The translations under genes and the position numbers were made by a program. The notes under the pieces were generated by a model, which was not told the DNA's origin, made no database searches, and saw nothing but the letters and a program-made list of their open reading frames with translations. Below are positions 42,709-53,781 of a DNA stretch of 64,000 bases, one piece after another. The stretch comes from Paludibaculum fermentans (lineage in GTDB: Bacteria; Acidobacteriota; Terriglobia; Bryobacterales; Bryobacteraceae). How positions within the stretch are numbered: the stretch's first letter is position 1; every line of letters starts with the position of its first letter. The stretch is taken from assembly GCF_015277775.1 (NCBI RefSeq), contig NZ_CP063849.1, positions 6,835,501 to 6,899,500 on the forward strand, read 5' to 3'.

Positions 42709-43040
42709 CCGTTGTTGCCCTGCATGGATGGAACGCAATCGAAATACGAGCACGATGAGCACAAACTCTGCCAGTCCGCTCATTCCGGGAATCACCGAGG
42801 AAGGGCCAGCGCCGGCTTCCCGGCCTTATGGTGTCCCGGAGTCTCTTCCAGCGGACACGGATCCATCCGGAGCGGATCCTTCAGGCAGCCTTGACGGTGT
42901 TCGGGCCCATAGCCCGGTTTGGGTGGCGCCGCTGCGAGCCCGGCCGGGTCTTCCAGTGCCAGCCTCCGCCAATCGCACTTGCACTGCGAGTCAGAGCTCG
43001 CCGGGCGGGTCAAGCAGGCGAAAGGTAGGAGGGCACGGAA
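42709..43040. other. intergenic region upstream of the groESL group
   Basis: A frame from 42755 (MSTNSASPLIPGITEEG...) stays open into the next gene but loses any protein-like character after about 45 residues and lacks a good SD; I do not call it. No CIRCE element (TTAGCACTC-N9-GAGTGCTAA) is seen. A poor GG-N10-GC match occurs near 42920 without tandem sites. groESL is therefore either read through from upstream or uses a promoter I cannot recognise. Confidence 0.4.
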
Positions 43041-43448
43041 GTGGCAGACGGATCTGTGATGAGCGGCTTCTTCCAGCGAGCCATCGAGACCTGGGAGGAC
43101 GACGGCGGCGCACCCGTCTCCACCGGCGATTCTACACAGGTTGTCCTAACCGGCAGTGTCGCGCAGGTCGAGTGGGCGGAACGAATCAGAAGCCTGGTGA
43201 AAGCTGATTTCGACCGGGTGGCTTCCGCGTTCCGCCTGGTCGCGGAGAAGCAGAGCGCAGGCAGCCGGGCTGATACGGAGACGATCCTCGAAATTCTGAC
43301 AGACAAGCGCAACGAGGTGTTGAACCGGCGGCAGGCCGGCTACTTCATCCACGACTGGCAGGAGATCGGTGATCAGGTTCGCCAGTTGATCTTTCACGAC
43401 GAACGCTACCAGGCGATCAAGCGCAACAGGCCGGCACGTCCCCGGTGA
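43041..43448 (+). CDS. hypothetical helical protein upstream of groES
   Basis: The 135-aa protein starts with GTG preceded by AGGAGG eight bases away. It is mainly helical and charged: 'VEWAERIRSLVKADFDRVASAF', 'ETILEILTDKRNEVLNRRQAGYFIHDWQEIGDQVRQLIFHDERY'. No signal peptide, membrane helix or metal motif is seen. It lies 39 bp before groES and is probably co-transcribed, so a stress or folding-related role is possible by association only. Confidence 0.72.
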   Translation: MADGSVMSGFFQRAIETWEDDGGAPVSTGDSTQVVLTGSVAQVEWAERIRSLVKADFDRVASAFRLVAEKQSAGSRADTETILEILTDKRNEVLNRRQAGYFIHDWQEIGDQVRQLIFHDERYQAIKRNRPARPR

Positions 43449-43487
43449 GACGGACGAACCGCTGAACAGAGAGAAGTGAACAACATC

Positions 43488-45421
<1,934 letters not shown>

Positions 45422-45456
45422 GAACTGAGGCACGAGCCGGGAAGGGAAGGAAGACG

Positions 45457-45684
45457 TTGAGCAAACAACTGGATAAACGGCACAAGCGCCAGGTCGCGCG
45501 TGCGAAGGCGAAGGTCAGACTTTCCGAGCCCGACGTGCGGACGCCGGAACAGATTAAGGCCGCGCGGGAAGCAAGTGCTCCCGCCGGCGGCTGGCGTAGC
45601 GGCCCAAGTGCGGGCTACGCCGGCCATTCTTCCCGGAGCCAGGCGGGCCAAGCCACTGACCCGCGCTCGACAGGTGGGAGCTGA
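45457..45684 (+). CDS. small basic protein, groEL-linked (copy 1)
   Basis: The 75-aa protein is strongly basic at the start (KQLDKRHKRQVARAKAKVRL), continues SEPDVRTPEQIKAAREASAPAGGW and ends in a Gly/Ser-rich tail. A paralogue of identical length lies at 53191-53418. Not a known family to me; the basic N-terminus would suit nucleic-acid binding. It starts 35 bp after groEL and is followed 4 bp later by the Cys-rich gene. Confidence 0.8.
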   Translation: MSKQLDKRHKRQVARAKAKVRLSEPDVRTPEQIKAAREASAPAGGWRSGPSAGYAGHSSRSQAGQATDPRSTGGS

Positions 45685-45688
45685 AGCC

Positions 45689-45880
45689 ATGCTCCGCAGC
45701 TTGAAGAGTCTCTTCTCCACTCGTTGTCCGCATTGCGGATCCATCGAGTACCGGAGCGTTGGCGTTCGCAATTTCCTGGAGCAGGCCGTTCTCTGGCTGC
45801 TCCAGCCTTGCCGGTGTGATTTCTGCGGCCGCCACTACTTCCTGTTCCGGTGGCAACTGCCGGTTGGTGGCGCCGCTTAG
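45689..45880 (+). CDS. small zinc-ribbon-like Cys protein (copy 1)
   Basis: The 63-aa protein has two CxxC pairs, TRCPHCGS and CRCDFCGRHYFLFRW, spaced about 30 residues apart and likely to bind one zinc. Between them are IEYRSVGVRNFLEQ and a hydrophobic stretch. GGGAG eight bases upstream supports the ATG at 45689. A paralogue with nearly the same sequence is at 52995-53201. It is the last gene of the plus-strand run; the GntR gene converges on it after 75 bp. Confidence 0.82.
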   Translation: MLRSLKSLFSTRCPHCGSIEYRSVGVRNFLEQAVLWLLQPCRCDFCGRHYFLFRWQLPVGGAA

Positions 45881-45955
45881 TCCGCAGGCCGTGGGATAGG
45901 CGCTGGCGGAGGTGAGCCCGTGGCGAGGCAGGGCACCCGGCCTGTAGCATGGCGC

Positions 45956-46654
45956 TCAGCGCGTAGTGGCCAGAAAGCCGAACAGTTCAGCGGATACACG
46001 CGGGCTCTCATCCTGCAGGAATGGTTCGTAGGAGGCGGTGGCGCCACGCTGGAACGCCTCGCTGATGCGCGCTGTGTCCTTGCTCCGCAACGCTTCGATC
46101 AGCGGTGTGTGGCTCGCCACCACGGCATGCAGCTTGTGTAAGCCATGGCTGCGCATGATGCTGATGAAGGCGAAGAGTGGAACCGTCACCAGTTCCAGCA
46201 GGCCGCACAGTGTGTCGTTCCCTGAGCACTGCCAGATGTAGCGATGGAACTCCAGGTCGGCTTGCGCGGCCTCGTAGTAACGGTCCGATTCGACGCTATC
46301 GCCCAGGACGTTGAGCCGCCGCTCCAATTCCTCGAAATCCGCCGCCGTCATGCGTTCCGCCGCGGAACGCGCCGCCAGAACTTCCAGCAAGGCCCGCAAG
46401 CCAAGCCGTTCCCGAACGTCTTTTGGGGACAACCGCGTCACTGAGGTGCCCAGATTGCGGCGCCGCGTGACCAGCCCGGCATGCTCCAGGCGTTGCAGGG
46501 CTTCCCGCACCGTTGCCTGGCTCACCTGAAGCTCCCGCGCCAGCGTGAGTTCCCGCAGGGGCGCACCTGGGGCGAGCTTGCCCTCGAAGATCGATTCCCT
46601 CAATTGGCGAGCTACTTCGGAGACCCGCGACGAGGCCTTGGCAGTACCGGTCAC
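45956..46654 (-). CDS. GntR/FCD family regulator of the sialic-acid locus
   Basis: The 232-aa protein has a GntR-type winged helix (about 8-75: LRESIFEGKLAPGAPLREL, LQVSQATVREALQRLEHAGLV) and a helical FCD effector domain (about 85-215: LRALLEVLAARSAAERM, DLEFHRYIWQCSGN, SHTPLIEALRSKD). FCD regulators bind small acids; E. coli NanR, which binds N-acetylneuraminate, is one. It is divergent from the TonB receptor gene with 152 bp between, where three ATCGAT boxes lie. It most likely represses the sialic-acid genes until the sugar is present. Confidence 0.9.
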   Translation of the reverse strand: MTGTAKASSRVSEVARQLRESIFEGKLAPGAPLRELTLARELQVSQATVREALQRLEHAGLVTRRRNLGTSVTRLSPKDVRERLGLRALLEVLAARSAAERMTAADFEELERRLNVLGDSVESDRYYEAAQADLEFHRYIWQCSGNDTLCGLLELVTVPLFAFISIMRSHGLHKLHAVVASHTPLIEALRSKDTARISEAFQRGATASYEPFLQDESPRVSAELFGFLATTR

Positions 46655-46693
46655 GGGGACGAGGCTACCACACAGAACCCGCCCGATTCAACG

Positions 46694-46738
46694 ATCGATG
46701 CAATTTTCGTTTGACTTATCGATTTCATTATCGATAAT
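46694..46738 (+). promoter_or_regulatory. sigma70 promoter of the sialic-acid operon with three ATCGAT operator boxes
   Basis: -35 TTGACT (46711-46716), 16-bp spacer, -10 GATAAT (46733-46738). ATCGAT occurs at 46694-46699, 46718-46723 and 46730-46735, that is at intervals of 24 and 12 bp. The last one is the centre of the perfect palindrome TTATCGATAA (46728-46737), which covers the -10 box. Binding there would block transcription. The likely binder is the divergent GntR/FCD protein. Confidence 0.65.
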
Positions 46739-46806
46739 TTAGACAAGTGGCCTTGCTGCGGCAGCCTACCGCGTTGGGAGCGCCGCCCGCCACGAAGGAG
46801 ATGACC

Positions 46807-49800
46807 ATGCAGTTCGGAATGCGAGCACGGGCTGGCAGCGCTGCCCTGGCGCTGGTTCTTGGCCTTTGGTTGGCCGGTTTGGCCCCGGCACAGATTGGCG
46901 GCGGATCGATTGTGGGCACTGTGCGCGACCCCAGCGCCGCGCCTGTCCCAGGGGTCCGGGTCGTGGCGCACAATCAGGACACGAACGAAGAGCGCTTCGT
47001 GGCCACCAACACAGAGGGCTACTACGAGTTCCCCCTGCTGGCGGCCGGACCTTACCGGATCCGCGCCGAGGCTCAGGGTTTCAACGTCGTGCAGGGCGAA
47101 GTCTTCACGCTCTCCACCGGAACCCGTCCGCGCATCGATCTCGCTCTCACCGTCGGCGCGGTCAGCGAGAAGATCGATGTCAGCGCCACGGCTCCGCAGA
47201 TCAATACAACGACGACAGACCTGGGTGTCGTCATGACCCGCACCCGTGCCGACGAGCTGCCCCTGAACGGCCGCAACTTCCAGGAACTGGTGAGCCTGCA
47301 GGCCGGCGTGGTCTCCTCGCCTTCCAGTGGAGCAGGCGGGCGCGGCGGCATCTCGTTCCACGGTTCGACCGCGCTGGGCACTAATATGATGCTGGATGGC
47401 GTCGACATGTCCTTTGGCGAGGTCAACGGCGCGGCCAGCTTCCAATCGGCCGGCGGCGGAGGCACGCTCATCAACACCGTCAGCGTGGAGGCGATCCAGG
47501 AGTTCAAATCCACAGCCAGCGCTTCTTCGGCCGAGTATGGCCGGGCCGGGGGCGGCGTGCTGAACATCACCACGCGCTCCGGCTCCAACGACTGGCACGG
47601 AACGCTCTTCGAGTTCTTCCGCAACGACAAGCTGAATGCCAACGACTTCTTCTCGAACAAGAACAACCTCGGCAAGTCGCCTCTCCGCTGGAACCAGTTC
47701 GGCGGCAACGTCGCGGGCCCCATCAAGCGCGACAAGGTGTTCTTCTTCTTCAACTACGAGGGCGCCAAGGTCCGCCGCCAGTCGCAGGTCACCGGCAACG
47801 TGCCTACTGAGGCGCTGCTGGTGCAGTTGACACCGGAGATCCGAAACACCCTGACGACCATCCTGCCCGCGCCCACCAACGCGACCTCGAATCCACTCAT
47901 CGGCCAGCACGTGCGGAACGATCGCTCCACCAACGACGAGCAGACCTTCCTGACGCGCGTCGACGTCTTACTGGGCCAGCAGCGCCTGGCCGTCCGGCAC
48001 AGCTACAACAATCAGGACTACGCCACCCCCAGCCTGTCGCCCACCATGCCCACTACTTACCCCATGCGCTACCAGAACGCGGTGGTGGAGCATACGATGA
48101 ACCTGGGCTCGGCCATGCTGAATGAGCTCCGCCTGGGCTTCAACCGTGTCGACCTGTTTCGCAATCCGGCGAACTACGAGAAGATCCCCGCGTACATCAG
48201 CGTGCAGGGTATTAACGCCTCGATGTCGAACTTCATCCATTTCCTGCCGACCACTTACTCCGTGGCCGACAACTTCACCATCCTGCGTGGCCGCCACTCC
48301 ATCAAGATGGGCGTGGATCTGCGCGAAGTGCGCAGCGTCCGCTACCAGGGCGGTCCGCCGTCGTACAGCTACACAACCACGGCCGACATCATTGCCCAAC
48401 GCCCCGTCTCCGTAGGTCTCTCATTCACAACCAGCAAGGGACTAAGGACTCTCAACACCGGCTTCTATATTCAGGACGACTGGAGGCTGTCGCCCAAGCT
48501 CCAGGTGAACCTCGGTGTTCGCTACGAGTACTCGCCCCCGCTGCGCGGCGGCTTCAATGTCAATAGCTCCGATCCCTATGGCGCCTACAATGCCGCGCAG
48601 GAGCCGATGTTCGCTTCCGATCGCAACGACTTCGGCCCGCGTGTGGGTATCGTTTGGACCCCCGATGCCGCGCAGCGCACCGTCGTGCGTGCCGGCGGCG
48701 CGGTCAGCTACATCATGCCGCAGGCGATCCACTACTACGACATGGCGTTCATCAGTCCCAAGCTCTCCGGCGTGTCCAGCTTCGCCGCGGCGGATGTGCC
48801 CGCCTCTTACCTGATCTACCCTAATGCCATCGCGTTCCAGACGCTCATCCAGAACAATCCGGACCTGCTGCCGCCCAGCATGAAGCTCTCGCGCAGCGTC
48901 GCCGACTACAACCGTCGCGACACTTACGTCGGCATGTGGAATCTTGCGGTTCAACGGCAGGTCACGAAGACTCTCGCCCTACAGGCTGCCTACGTCGGCC
49001 AACGTACGCTCAAGCTGATCTCCGTGCGGCCTCTGAATCTTGTGAATCCGGCCACCGGCACGCGCCCGGTCACGAGCCTGGGCCAGGTGAACTTCGAGGA
49101 GAACGCGGCCAACATCAGCTACAACTCCCTGGAACTCTCCGCGAACCAGAAGCTGTGGCACGGCCTGAACTACGACGCGTACTTCACGCTGGCCGACGGC
49201 CGCGGCTACTACGCTCCGGACGACACCATCACCTTCACCGGTGGCGGCCTGCAGGATCCGCTCAACATCGCCGGTTCCACCGGACCGTTGCAGGGCCTCT
49301 CCAAGCGGGTCTTCCGCAACATCTTCAGCTACTCGATTCCCGGCGGCACTCGTCTGCAGAATCGCTACCTGCGCGGCGCGCTCAGCGGCTGGACCTTGCG
49401 CTCCATCATCGGCTGGCGCTCCGGCCTCCCGTTGAACCTGACCTCGGGCAACGACTTTGTCGGCAGCGGGCGCAGCGCCGGCCAGCGGCCCGACGTGGTG
49501 GCGGGCGTCGATCCCTACATTGGCAGCCACGACACGCAGGTCTGGTTGAACGCCGCCGCGTTCAGCATCACTGGACCCAAGGCAGAGAAGCGCTACGGCA
49601 ACCTGGGCTACTACGCCCTGCGTGGCCCTTCGGCTTTCACCATGGACTCCGGCCTGCACAAGACATTCCAACTGACGGAAGCGCAGCGCCTCACCGTCCG
49701 CCTGGAGTCCTTCAATACCCTGAACCACACTACACTGGGAAATCCGAATACGACGCTCAACAGCGCCACCTTCGGCCTCATCACCGGAGCGGGCTCGCAG

Positions 49801-49836
49801 CGCCTCTATCAGGTCGCATTGAAGTATGTCTTTTAA
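46807..49836 (+). CDS. Oar-like TonB-dependent outer-membrane receptor
   Basis: The 1009-aa protein has a signal peptide (ending AGLAPAQ), an N-terminal carboxypeptidase-regulatory-like domain (about 30-115: [37 protein letters not shown]), a TonB plug ([16 protein letters not shown], '[17 protein letters not shown]') and a long beta-barrel ending in an aromatic residue (YQVALKYVF). These are typical of the large acidobacterial receptor family. In this locus it probably imports sialic acid or sialylated glycans. AGGAG six bases upstream fixes the ATG at 46807; in-frame earlier starts have no proper SD. The stop overlaps the sialidase gene by 11 bp. Confidence 0.92.
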   Translation: MQFGMRARAGSAALALVLGLWLAGLAPAQIGGGSIVGTVRDPSAAPVPGVRVVAHNQDTNEERFVATNTEGYYEFPLLAAGPYRIRAEAQGFNVVQGEVFTLSTGTRPRIDLALTVGAVSEKIDVSATAPQINTTTTDLGVVMTRTRADELPLNGRNFQELVSLQAGVVSSPSSGAGGRGGISFHGSTALGTNMMLDGVDMSFGEVNGAASFQSAGGGGTLINTVSVEAIQEFKSTASASSAEYGRAGGGVLNITTRSGSNDWHGTLFEFFRNDKLNANDFFSNKNNLGKSPLRWNQFGGNVAGPIKRDKVFFFFNYEGAKVRRQSQVTGNVPTEALLVQLTPEIRNTLTTILPAPTNATSNPLIGQHVRNDRSTNDEQTFLTRVDVLLGQQRLAVRHSYNNQDYATPSLSPTMPTTYPMRYQNAVVEHTMNLGSAMLNELRLGFNRVDLFRNPANYEKIPAYISVQGINASMSNFIHFLPTTYSVADNFTILRGRHSIKMGVDLREVRSVRYQGGPPSYSYTTTADIIAQRPVSVGLSFTTSKGLRTLNTGFYIQDDWRLSPKLQVNLGVRYEYSPPLRGGFNVNSSDPYGAYNAAQEPMFASDRNDFGPRVGIVWTPDAAQRTVVRAGGAVSYIMPQAIHYYDMAFISPKLSGVSSFAAADVPASYLIYPNAIAFQTLIQNNPDLLPPSMKLSRSVADYNRRDTYVGMWNLAVQRQVTKTLALQAAYVGQRTLKLISVRPLNLVNPATGTRPVTSLGQVNFEENAANISYNSLELSANQKLWHGLNYDAYFTLADGRGYYAPDDTITFTGGGLQDPLNIAGSTGPLQGLSKRVFRNIFSYSIPGGTRLQNRYLRGALSGWTLRSIIGWRSGLPLNLTSGNDFVGSGRSAGQRPDVVAGVDPYIGSHDTQVWLNAAAFSITGPKAEKRYGNLGYYALRGPSAFTMDSGLHKTFQLTEAQRLTVRLESFNTLNHTTLGNPNTTLNSATFGLITGAGSQRLYQVALKYVF

Positions 49837-51070
49837 ATCCATCTCCTCCCAGGGCGCGCTGACGGGTGGCGCGCCCGCCACTACCCGGCGGTCTCTCCTC
49901 ACCGCCCTCGGCGCGGCCGGCCTCGCTCCCTTCGCTTCCGCCGCCACGCCGGAGCCCGAGTATACCGACCTGTTCGAAGCAGGGCAGGGCGGCTACGCTC
50001 TCTACCGGATCCCGGGCGTCGTGGTGACGCGCAAAGGCACGGTTCTCGCCTATGCGGAAGCGCGCCGCTATAAGGGCAGCGACTGGGACGACATCGATCT
50101 GGTCCTGCGCCGTTCCACCGATGGCGGCCGGACCTTCAGCCCTCCGCAGACCCTGCCGCACGTGCCGGGTCCGCCGGAACGCAACCCCGTGGCGATCGAG
50201 CGCAAGCAAGGCCAGCCGGAGTGGCGGACCTACAACAATCCCGCAGCCATCGCCACGCGTGACGGGAAGGTTCATCTGCTCTTCTGCGTCGAGTACATGC
50301 GCGTGTTCTATACACGCAGCGACGACGATGGCCGGACGTTCTCGACTCCGGTCGAAATCACTGCCGCGCTGGAGCCGCTTCGCCAGCAGTACGCCTGGCG
50401 AGCCGTCGCGACCGGACCGGGCCACGGCCTGGAACTGAAGCGCGGCCGCCTGATCGTGCCGGTGTGGATCGCACTTGGTACGGAGGGCAACGGGCACGGT
50501 CCCTCCGTCAACACAACCATCTACAGCGACGATCACGGCCGCACCTGGCACGCCGGCCAACTCGCCGTGGCCGGACGCCCCGAGTTCCCCAACGCGAACG
50601 AAACCGTTCTCGTGGAGCGGCAGGATGGCAGCGTCATGATGAACATCCGTACCGGCGCCCCGCGCAATCGGCGCACCATTTCCACCAGTCCCGACGGAAT
50701 CTCGCACTGGTCCGAGCCTCGCTTCGACGAAACGCTCACTGATCCCATCTGCGCCGCCGGTCTCCTGCGCCTGCAGAGCGGCAAGCGGCGGCCACTGTTC
50801 GTGTTCTCGAACCCCGACAGCGTGACAAGGGCAGATAGGAAGCCGCTGCCCGGGAAAGACCGCCGCAACCTCACGCTGCGCCTGAGCAAGGATGAAGGCG
50901 CCACGTGGAGTGCTTCGCGTGTGCTGGAGCCAGGCCCTTCGGCCTACTCCGATCTCGCCGCGCTGCCGGACGGCACCATCCTCTGCCTCTACGAGGTGAC
51001 AACCCCAGCCGGCGCGCGTCTGCTCCGGTTGGCGCGGCTGCATGCCGAATGGATCGAGGCCGCGAAATAA
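49826..51070 (+). CDS. exo-alpha-sialidase (GH33-like), Tat-exported
   Basis: The 414-aa protein has a twin-arginine signal ([20 protein letters not shown]), the sialidase RIP motif ([10 protein letters not shown]), and four Asp boxes: [24 protein letters not shown] and SKDEGATW. Further motifs include '[20 protein letters not shown]' and the C-terminal '[17 protein letters not shown]'. It releases terminal sialic acid from glycans in the periplasm or at the surface. It is translationally linked to the TonB receptor and followed by a NanA-like gene. Confidence 0.92.
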   Translation: MSFKSISSQGALTGGAPATTRRSLLTALGAAGLAPFASAATPEPEYTDLFEAGQGGYALYRIPGVVVTRKGTVLAYAEARRYKGSDWDDIDLVLRRSTDGGRTFSPPQTLPHVPGPPERNPVAIERKQGQPEWRTYNNPAAIATRDGKVHLLFCVEYMRVFYTRSDDDGRTFSTPVEITAALEPLRQQYAWRAVATGPGHGLELKRGRLIVPVWIALGTEGNGHGPSVNTTIYSDDHGRTWHAGQLAVAGRPEFPNANETVLVERQDGSVMMNIRTGAPRNRRTISTSPDGISHWSEPRFDETLTDPICAAGLLRLQSGKRRPLFVFSNPDSVTRADRKPLPGKDRRNLTLRLSKDEGATWSASRVLEPGPSAYSDLAALPDGTILCLYEVTTPAGARLLRLARLHAEWIEAAK

Positions 51071-51115
51071 TTGGACGGGGCTCAGCCGCCGCCCGAGCTA
51101 AGAATCGAAATCACA

Positions 51116-51994
51116 ATGAACCTCCCCTTAAAGGGCATTTTGCCCGCCCTGGTTACCCCGCTTCACGACGACCTCACCCTGGATGTGTCCGCGCTGGAGA
51201 AGCTGCTGGCCCACGTCTATGGAGCCGGCTGCCATGGCGTCTACGTCTGTGGCAGCACGGGCGAAGGACAATTGCTGGACGCCGCCACACGCCGCCGCAT
51301 CGTCGAGATCGCCGCGGACCACACGCCTTCCGGACGTCAGATGATCGTGCACGTCGGCGCCTGGTCGCCCCGCGAATCTCAGGAACTGGCGCGCCACGCC
51401 GAGCAGCACGGCGCCGCCGCCATCAGTTGCCTGCGCCCGCAGAACACATCGTTCCCCGAGACTCTGGCGCACTATCGCGCCCTGGCTGCCGTCACCGCGC
51501 TGCCGTTCCTCGCTTACTACTTCCCGGCCCAGGCCGGCGGCACGATGAGCCTAAACGAACTGCAACAGCTCTGCGCGCTGCCGGGTATCGTCGGCCTCAA
51601 GTTCACTGACTACGACCTGTTTACCCTTTCGCTGCTCGTGCGCCAGGGCAAGACCGTCTTCCATGGCCGCGACGAGATGCTGGTAGCCGGCTTCCTGATG
51701 GGCGCCTGCGGTGGCATTGGCTCCATCTACAACATCGTGCCGGAGTGGTTCGTCAAACTCTACGACCTCTCGCAGGAAGGCCGCTGGGCCGCGGCGCGCG
51801 AACTGCAGGACCGCATCAACGACCTCATCCGCGTCCTGGTTTCGTTCCCCTTCATGCCCGCGCTGAAGCGCACGCTGGATTGGCAGGGGCTGCGCTGCGG
51901 ACCGGCCCTGGCGCCGCGCATGCCCCTCACGGCCCAGGAAGACGCCCGGCTCATTGCAGCGCTGGAAGCTCTTCCAGGTCTGCCGAAGGTATGA
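51116..51994 (+). CDS. nanA: N-acetylneuraminate lyase-like (DapA/NanA family) aldolase
   Basis: The 292-aa TIM-barrel protein has the family motifs VCGSTGEGQLLDAATRR, the Tyr of 'PFLAYYFPAQAGG' and the Schiff-base Lys in IVGLKFTDYDLF. The fold is shared by several aldolases; sialidase upstream and the Kelch protein downstream point to cleavage of N-acetylneuraminate to ManNAc and pyruvate. I use the ATG at 51116; an in-frame TTG at 51071 is less likely. Its stop overlaps the next start (ATGA). NanK, NanE and the Nag genes are not in the window. Confidence 0.88.
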   Translation: MNLPLKGILPALVTPLHDDLTLDVSALEKLLAHVYGAGCHGVYVCGSTGEGQLLDAATRRRIVEIAADHTPSGRQMIVHVGAWSPRESQELARHAEQHGAAAISCLRPQNTSFPETLAHYRALAAVTALPFLAYYFPAQAGGTMSLNELQQLCALPGIVGLKFTDYDLFTLSLLVRQGKTVFHGRDEMLVAGFLMGACGGIGSIYNIVPEWFVKLYDLSQEGRWAAARELQDRINDLIRVLVSFPFMPALKRTLDWQGLRCGPALAPRMPLTAQEDARLIAALEALPGLPKV

Positions 51995-52998
51995 AGGCAG
52001 TGGCGCTTCTCTGGACGTTGAGTGTAGCCGCGCCGGCGGACTGGCACGACCTGCCCGCCTTGCCCCAGGCGCTGGGTGGGCAGACCGCCGGCGTCAGTCA
52101 TGGAGCCCTGCTGGTGGTGGGCGGCAGCCGTTTCGACCGCCCGCCCTATGACGGCGGCTCCAAGGAATGGCTGGATCCGCTCCATGTGCTCGTCCCCGGC
52201 GAAACCTCCTGGCGCACCTTTTCGATAGGGGGCCCGCGTGCCTACGCCTGCGCGGTCAGCTATGGCGAAGCTGTCTATGTGGTGGGTGGGGCGACTGCCG
52301 AAGGGGCGATCGCGAGCGTGCTCCGCATCGAGTGGCAGGCTGGCCGGCCCACGATCGACACTGCCCCGGCCCTGCCTCGCCCGCTCACGCAGCATGCCTG
52401 CGCGTTGAGTGGATCCCGGCTGTATGTGCTGGGTGGCCAGGCAACAGCCACGGCGGCGTCCGCCAGCCTGCTCGTGCTCGACCTGTCCGATCCCAAAAAG
52501 GGTTGGATGGAGTTGGAGCCGATTCCCGCCGCCGGGCGAGTCCTTCCGGTCTTCAGCGCGCTTGGAGCTTCGCTCTATGTCTTTGGCGGAGCGGAACTGC
52601 GCCCAGGGGAAAACGGCCAGCCAGCTCGACGCTACCTGATGGATGGTTGGCGGTACGAGCCGGGCAAGGGTTGGAAGTCGGTAGCGGCGCTACCCCGGCC
52701 TGTAGTGGCCGCTCCTTCAGCGGCAATCTCCCCCACGGTGATGGCGATCTTTGGAGGCGACGATGGCACGCTGGACGGCCGCGCTGCAGAGTTGCGCGAG
52801 CGGCACCCCGGCTTCAGCCGGACCACGCTGGTCTACGACGCGGCGCGCGATGCCTGGACGGAGGGCCCGGCCCTGCCCGTGGGCCTGGTCACCACGTCCG
52901 CCGTGGTATGGCAGGATCGGATCGTGATTCCGGGCGGCGAAGACCGTCCCGGCCACCGCTCCGGCCGGGTCCTGTCCATCGAAGGGTTCAGGCCCTAA
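51991..52998 (+). CDS. nanM: Kelch-repeat protein, N-acetylneuraminate mutarotase-like
   Basis: The 335-aa protein has an N-terminal signal-like segment and six Kelch blades with repeating 'LYVLGG'/'LYVFGG'/'VYVVGG' strands (YVVGGATAEG, YVLGGQATAT, YVFGGAELRP, IFGGDDG). This is the structure of NanM, which converts alpha- to beta-N-acetylneuraminate. Operon position after nanA supports this, although Kelch proteins are functionally diverse. Its stop codon (52996-52998) overlaps the stop of the convergent Cys-rich gene. Confidence 0.82.
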   Translation: MKAVALLWTLSVAAPADWHDLPALPQALGGQTAGVSHGALLVVGGSRFDRPPYDGGSKEWLDPLHVLVPGETSWRTFSIGGPRAYACAVSYGEAVYVVGGATAEGAIASVLRIEWQAGRPTIDTAPALPRPLTQHACALSGSRLYVLGGQATATAASASLLVLDLSDPKKGWMELEPIPAAGRVLPVFSALGASLYVFGGAELRPGENGQPARRYLMDGWRYEPGKGWKSVAALPRPVVAAPSAAISPTVMAIFGGDDGTLDGRAAELRERHPGFSRTTLVYDAARDAWTEGPALPVGLVTTSAVVWQDRIVIPGGEDRPGHRSGRVLSIEGFRP

Positions 52999-53201
52999 GC
53001 CGGGCGGCCGATCGGCAGTTGCCACCGGAACAGAAAATAGTGGCGTCCGCAGAAGTCGCAGCGGCACGGCTGCATCAACCATAGAAACGCCTGTTCCAAC
53101 ACGTTGCGGACCCCGACGTTCCGATACTCGATCGAACCGCAGTGCGGGCAACGCGTCGAGAACAGGCTCTTGACGGCCCGCAGCAGCCGTTTAGCTATCA
53201 C
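52995..53201 (-). CDS. small zinc-ribbon-like Cys protein (copy 2)
   Basis: The 68-aa protein is nearly identical to the 63-aa one at 45689: TRCPHCGSIEYRNVGVRN, then CRCDFCGRHYFLFRWQLP, with an N-terminal extension (IAKRLLRAV). It starts with GTG overlapping the upstream gene by 11 bp. It belongs to the inverted second copy of the groEL-linked pair and looks intact. A likely zinc site; function unknown. Confidence 0.8.
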   Translation of the reverse strand: MIAKRLLRAVKSLFSTRCPHCGSIEYRNVGVRNVLEQAFLWLMQPCRCDFCGRHYFLFRWQLPIGRPA

Positions 53202-53418
53202 CCTTCGACCTGGTGTCGGATGCCTGGCTCCCCTGGCTGCGCGACGAGGGGCCGGAGTAATTCGCGCCCGGTCCGCTCTTCCAGCCGCCGGCGGGCGCGC
53301 TAGCCTCTTTCGCCGCCTTGATCTGTTCCGGCGTGCGCACGTCGGGCTCAGACAGCTTTACCTTCTGCTTCGCTCGCGCCACCTGGCGCTTGTGGCGTTT
53401 CACCAACTGCTTGGTCAT
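53191..53418 (-). CDS. small basic protein, groEL-linked (copy 2)
   Basis: The 75-aa protein matches copy 1 at 45457 along its whole length (TKQLVKRHKRQVARAKQKVKL, SEPDVRTPEQIKAAKEASAP, Gly/Ser-rich tail). GAAAGGACACAT-type SD (AAAGGA) precedes the ATG at 53418. A longer frame to 53526 extends into sequence with no counterpart in copy 1. It follows a groEL fragment in the same orientation, as copy 1 follows intact groEL. Confidence 0.8.
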   Translation of the reverse strand: MTKQLVKRHKRQVARAKQKVKLSEPDVRTPEQIKAAKEASAPAGGWKSGPGANYSGPSSRSQGSQASDTRSKGDS

Positions 53419-53542
53419 ATGTGTCCTTTCCGGCTGCCGCGCCCTGCCTGCTGCCCCTGCCCGCATCGGTGCGGGCGGCGGAATGTTCCGTACAAGGATC
53501 GGCGGCGAGAGAAGGGAAGACTGCACAAATTGCCCGTGCGCG

Positions 53543-53731
53543 TCAGGTTGGGGATTCGATCCCTTCCGCTTTCACCACTCCCTCGTACATCGCTGTGGAG
53601 ACGTTGAAGCCGAAGTTCGGATCGCGACTAGCTTTGATCTTCGCTGCGACAACGGCGCTCTCGGTTCCGGAATTCAGCACAATCTGCCGAACAGGCTCCT
53701 TGCAAGCGCGACGCCCAATGGTAACACTGAA
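53543..53731 (-). pseudogene. groEL C-terminal fragment
   Basis: About 62 codons read [20 protein letters not shown]...GTESAVVAAK...NFGFNVSTAMYEGVVKAEGIESPT, closely matching residues about 425-490 of the intact GroEL at 43835. A stop follows directly after the PT that corresponds to 'DPTKVTRS'. Upstream of 53731 the frame no longer resembles GroEL, so all the earlier domains are gone. It is a relic of a second groEL next to a second copy of the two small genes. Confidence 0.85.
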
Positions 53732-53781
53732 CCGTGGGGCCCCCCTTTCGCCGTCGCCGGGAAAACCACGCCGCACCCGAT

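Noticed and set aside
42755-43207. Possible small gene MSTNSASPLIPG... upstream of the groES group
   Set aside because: Weak SD, loss of protein-like sequence after about 45 residues and overlap with the better-supported gene at 43041. Left as intergenic.
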